NCBI GenBank assembly: GCA_016209005.1
Contig: JACQWZ010000060.1
Location: forward strand, 1 to 6,073
DNA length: 6,073 bases
From: Candidatus Kuenenbacteria bacterium
GTDB lineage: Bacteria; Patescibacteriota; Patescibacteriia; UBA2591; PGYQ01
Direction: 5' to 3'
Shown here: positions 4,396 to 6,073 of the stretch, piece after piece
Numbering within the stretch: the first letter of the stretch is position 1
How the letters are laid out: the number at the start of each line of letters is the position of its first letter
Program-made: the position numbers and the translations under genes
The notes under the pieces: model-generated
Told to the model about the DNA's origin: nothing
The model's database searches: none
Seen by the model: only the letters and a program-made list of their open reading frames with translations

Positions 4396-4461
4396 TAACT
4401 AAAACAGGATATCTTTAACAATCTCTGATCTTGGTTTTTTAAAATAATATTTATATTTCAT
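4396..4461 (-). pseudogene. Detached N-terminus of the PaaX-like protein
   Basis: ATG at 4461 opens MKYKYYFKKPRSEIVKDILF, then TAG, then TTA and the ATG of the downstream frame. The segment SEIVKDILF joined to LMAAGLIYIA gives a continuous first helix as in PaaX-like proteins. One base change in the amber codon would rebuild a 189-residue gene. TAG is a real stop here (rpsM, rpsK and the Cys-rich gene all end in it), so genome-wide recoding is unlikely. A sequencing error or strain variation is possible. Confidence 0.65.
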
Positions 4462-4508
4462 ATTGACATTTCAAATTTAACATTTTAAATAATATTAATT
4501 AAATTAAC

Positions 4509-4544
4509 TGTTCACTTATCGTGCCATGGCACGATAAGTGAACA
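4509..4544 (-). terminator. 36-bp perfect palindrome downstream of the Cys-rich gene
   Basis: 4509-4526 pairs with 4527-4544 without mismatch; the core is TATCGTGCCATGGCACGATA with TGTTCACT outside. It lies 84 bases after the Cys-rich gene and upstream of the PaaX-like gene, both on the minus strand. The tract that follows on the minus strand (GTTAATTT) is only mildly T-rich, so termination is plausible but not sure. It pairs in design with 3809-3852. Confidence 0.5.
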
Positions 4545-4627
4545 CAATAAACAATAAATAAAGTAAACATGATAAATAAAACATTTTTTAATTTAAATTA
4601 CTTCTTAAAAATTCACTATCAAATTTT

Positions 4628-5770
4628 CTATACCACCTCTCTTAAATAACATTGCTCGCAATAAATTTTTAACTCTTTTTGTTTTTCTGGCGGATAGGAA
4701 GTGTGCATTTGATTTCCGCATTTGGCGCAAATGGCTTTAAATAATTTTGAAGGATTTCTTTTTTGAAATCTCTCTAACATTCTTTGAAAAGGATGTTTGG
4801 TTGGAATTGGTAAACTATGTTGGCGATAAAATTCTAATTCTGGCTTAATAATTCTAAAGGGTTTGCCGGTTATTTCACAAACAATAGCTTTTTCTAAAAT
4901 GTCATCTGAAACATCTTTAATATCTTTTGGAATATCTTTTACTTTAATTAATTTTAATCCCATTAAATCAGAAGGAATTTTTGGCTCATCCTGCCACTGC
5001 CAGCCCCGCTTTAAAACTTCTTTTTTTGTCAAAGGAAATTCTATTATTGCATAAGTGTCATTATAAGGATGCAAACTCATTGACAATGGAAAAAATTCGC
5101 CATATTCGCCATCTCTTAACATTTTAGTTTTAATTTCATCTAATTTCTGCCAGTACTCTTCTACTGAATATGGTTTATTAAAAATGTGATACTTTTTATT
5201 GCGAAGCCCTATGTAACCAAAACAATTTTGGTAATTATGGCAAGCAAGACAATACTCTAAATTCATTCCGTCCTTAATAAAATAGGAAAATTTAATATTA
5301 GAACTATCAAAAACCTCAACAAGCTCATAAGCTAAATTAACATTAGGTCCGACTGTCCAAAGATCCATAGAATCTTTTATGGCCATTATATCCACACAAT
5401 ATCGTGTATTTTCTACATTCCAACCCGTTCTAAATACTTGATAACCATTTTTTGTCTCATATATTTTATCTCCAACACAATTAATATTTTTTGGATCATT
5501 ATGTAAGTTTCTTTGAAAAGATTTTTTAACAAATGCTTCAAACTTTTGCATATAATCAGAAAGGACCTCTCTATTTTCCAAATTAATTTTTTCTATCTTT
5601 GTTTTATATTCTTCTTTTGAAAATTGTTCATTAAAAAAACAATATGATTTATGTCTTAAATTTGTACAACCAAAACAATTTTGACAATTTTTACATTCAT
5701 ATAAAAAAGTACCATCAAGACATCCGCTACAATTCTGACAAAATTTACACTGATAGCACTTTTCGCAATT
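4628..5770 (-). pseudogene. Cys-rich CxxC-repeat zinc-ribbon protein, 3' part, interrupted by MITE copy C
   Basis: The open frame is 380 codons, from the MITE junction (TGA at 5771-5773 comes from the element) to TAG at 4628-4630. The only usable start is TTG at 5581, giving 317 residues. Before it lie 63 codons with 11 Cys, mostly three apart (CEKCYQCKFCQNCSGC), then CFGCTNLRHKSYCFFNEQFS. A related unit recurs as CFGYIGLRNKKYHIFNKPYS in the 317-residue part (120-139), so the protein holds an internal duplication. The C-terminus has ELEFYRQHSLPIP (248-260), then a zinc ribbon with C285-x2-C288 and C308-x2-C311. I know this architecture as an uncharacterised family common in CPR genomes; the Cys array may form a metal-binding or beta-helical stack. 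Function unknown. The gene is probably broken, though the TTG-started part could still be made. Confidence 0.75.
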
Positions 5771-5888
5771 TCAGGAGTTACACACTATTAATGTGCATTT
5801 GGCTAATATTAGCTAAAAATGAAAAATTAACAAAAATTCAATTTTCGCTAACTTTAGCCATTTTTTGATTAAACTGCGTAAGTCCTGA
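5771..5888 (+). mobile_element. Complete 118-bp MITE-like element, copy C, inside the Cys-rich gene
   Basis: Ends are TCAGGAGTTACACA and TGCGTAAGTCCTGA; one extra change (G to A) in the left repeat leaves two mismatches. The body differs from copy A at one base and from copy B at two. ATT flanks both sides (5768-5770, 5889-5891). A 10-bp duplication is excluded here because the flanks differ beyond ATT. Deleting 121 bp rejoins the host gene in frame. Confidence 0.93.
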
Positions 5889-6011
5889 ATTTATAAGTTC
5901 ATAACTGTTTTCACAATCTAAAATATTAAAAGAATCCAAACAATCTCTAGATGTACCCACCCAATAAGTATACTGGTTTCGTTTTAGATTTCCCTTTTCT
6001 ATGTTAATTTT
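5889..6011 (-). pseudogene. Cys-rich gene, 5' part upstream of MITE copy C
   Basis: Forty-one codons in frame after a TAA (6012-6014) read through NQYTYWVGTSRDCLDSFNIL and DCENSYELIN to the MITE. The pattern DCLDS..DCENSYE is the usual lead-in to the CxxC array in this family. Removing the element gives ENSYELIN-CEKCYQC with the shared Asn codon, so both parts were one gene. The family normally has an N-terminal region before this point; here a stop intervenes and no ATG is present, so the gene also seems to have lost its start. Confidence 0.65.
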
Positions 6012-6036
6012 TTATGTTAAAATGTAGATATAAAAT
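6004..6036 (+). promoter_or_regulatory. Weak promoter candidate for a gene starting near 6061
   Basis: TATAAAAT at 6029-6036 is a fair -10 box, 24 bases before an ATG. A -35 is poor: TTAATT at 6004-6009 is 19 bp away. The region is AT-rich, so chance matches are likely. Confidence 0.25.
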
Positions 6037-6060
6037 AATTTTAATTTTTAACAAAAATTT

Positions 6061-6073
6061 ATGTCTACAAAAA
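6061..6073 (+). CDS. Possible start of a gene running off the window (first codons only)
   Basis: ATG at 6061 opens MSTK before the window ends. The reason to suspect a gene is the TATAAAAT box and A/T-rich leader upstream, divergent from the broken Cys-rich gene. With four codons nothing can be said of its product. Confidence 0.3.

Noticed and set aside
4399..4401. Recoding of TAG as an amino acid
   Set aside because: rpsM, rpsK and the Cys-rich gene all end properly in TAG, so TAG is a stop in this genome.
4863..5054. Plus-strand frame of 63 codons
   Set aside because: Antisense to the well-conserved C-terminal half of the Cys-rich gene.
5771..5773. TGA read as glycine, as in some CPR groups
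   Set aside because: The TGA belongs to the inserted element, and none of the intact genes uses TGA in frame.
5644..5868. Plus-strand frame of 74 codons
   Set aside because: It is antisense to the Cys-rich gene and runs into MITE copy C; its end is the element read as protein.
1..6073. CRISPR array or cas operon, prompted by the Cas2-like fold
   Set aside because: No regularly spaced repeats with unique spacers and no cas1, cas4 or effector gene in the window.

Overview
The window is strongly AT-rich. It carries part of the alpha (S13-S11-S4) ribosomal-protein cluster, a lipoprotein-maturation gene and two gene families that I associate with the Candidate Phyla Radiation (Patescibacteria, probably a Parcubacteria-type lineage): a PaaX-like protein with a Cas2-like C-terminal half, and a cysteine-rich CxxC-repeat protein that ends in a zinc ribbon. 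The palindrome TCCGCCAGCTGGCGGA and the many long hairpins between genes also fit that group. Lineage is inferred from gene families and style, not from a phylogenetic marker comparison. TAG terminates rpsM, rpsK and the Cys-rich gene, Trp is TGG, and no gene shows in-frame TGA, so the standard bacterial code applies.

Layout. 1-365: one partial and one complete copy of a 118-bp inverted-repeat element (MITE), then small hairpins and AT-rich repeats. 366-2146 (+): rpsM, rpsK and rpsD, with short tandem repeats between rpsM and rpsK and a second MITE copy between rpsK and rpsD. 2147-2853: a strong terminator followed by about 650 bases without a convincing gene, filled with hairpins, palindromes and dispersed-repeat fragments. 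2854-3696 (+): lgt, with a 36-bp hairpin repeat inserted in frame. 3892-4461 (-): the PaaX/Cas2-like gene, split near its start by an amber codon and bracketed by two very long perfect palindromes. 4628-6011 (-): the Cys-rich zinc-ribbon gene, cut by a third complete MITE copy at 5771-5888. 6061 onward (+): perhaps the first codons of another gene.

The main story is invasion by small non-coding repeats. The MITE has 14-bp terminal inverted repeats, copies only one to three bases apart, and a 3-bp ANT flanking duplication at every site. One copy has split the Cys-rich gene; removing 118+3 bp restores its reading frame exactly. Another sits just before rpsD, whose S4 reading frame has no ATG, GTG or TTG start. 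A separate hairpin repeat has entered lgt without breaking it. Together with the amber codon in the PaaX-like gene, four of the six main genes carry a lesion or insertion near or inside the coding sequence.

Functionally, S13, S11 and S4 belong to the small ribosomal subunit, and Lgt starts lipoprotein maturation at the membrane. The last two genes have no known pathway link to these. rpoA and rplQ, which normally follow rpsD, are absent: the cluster ends at an intrinsic terminator 21 bp after rpsD.
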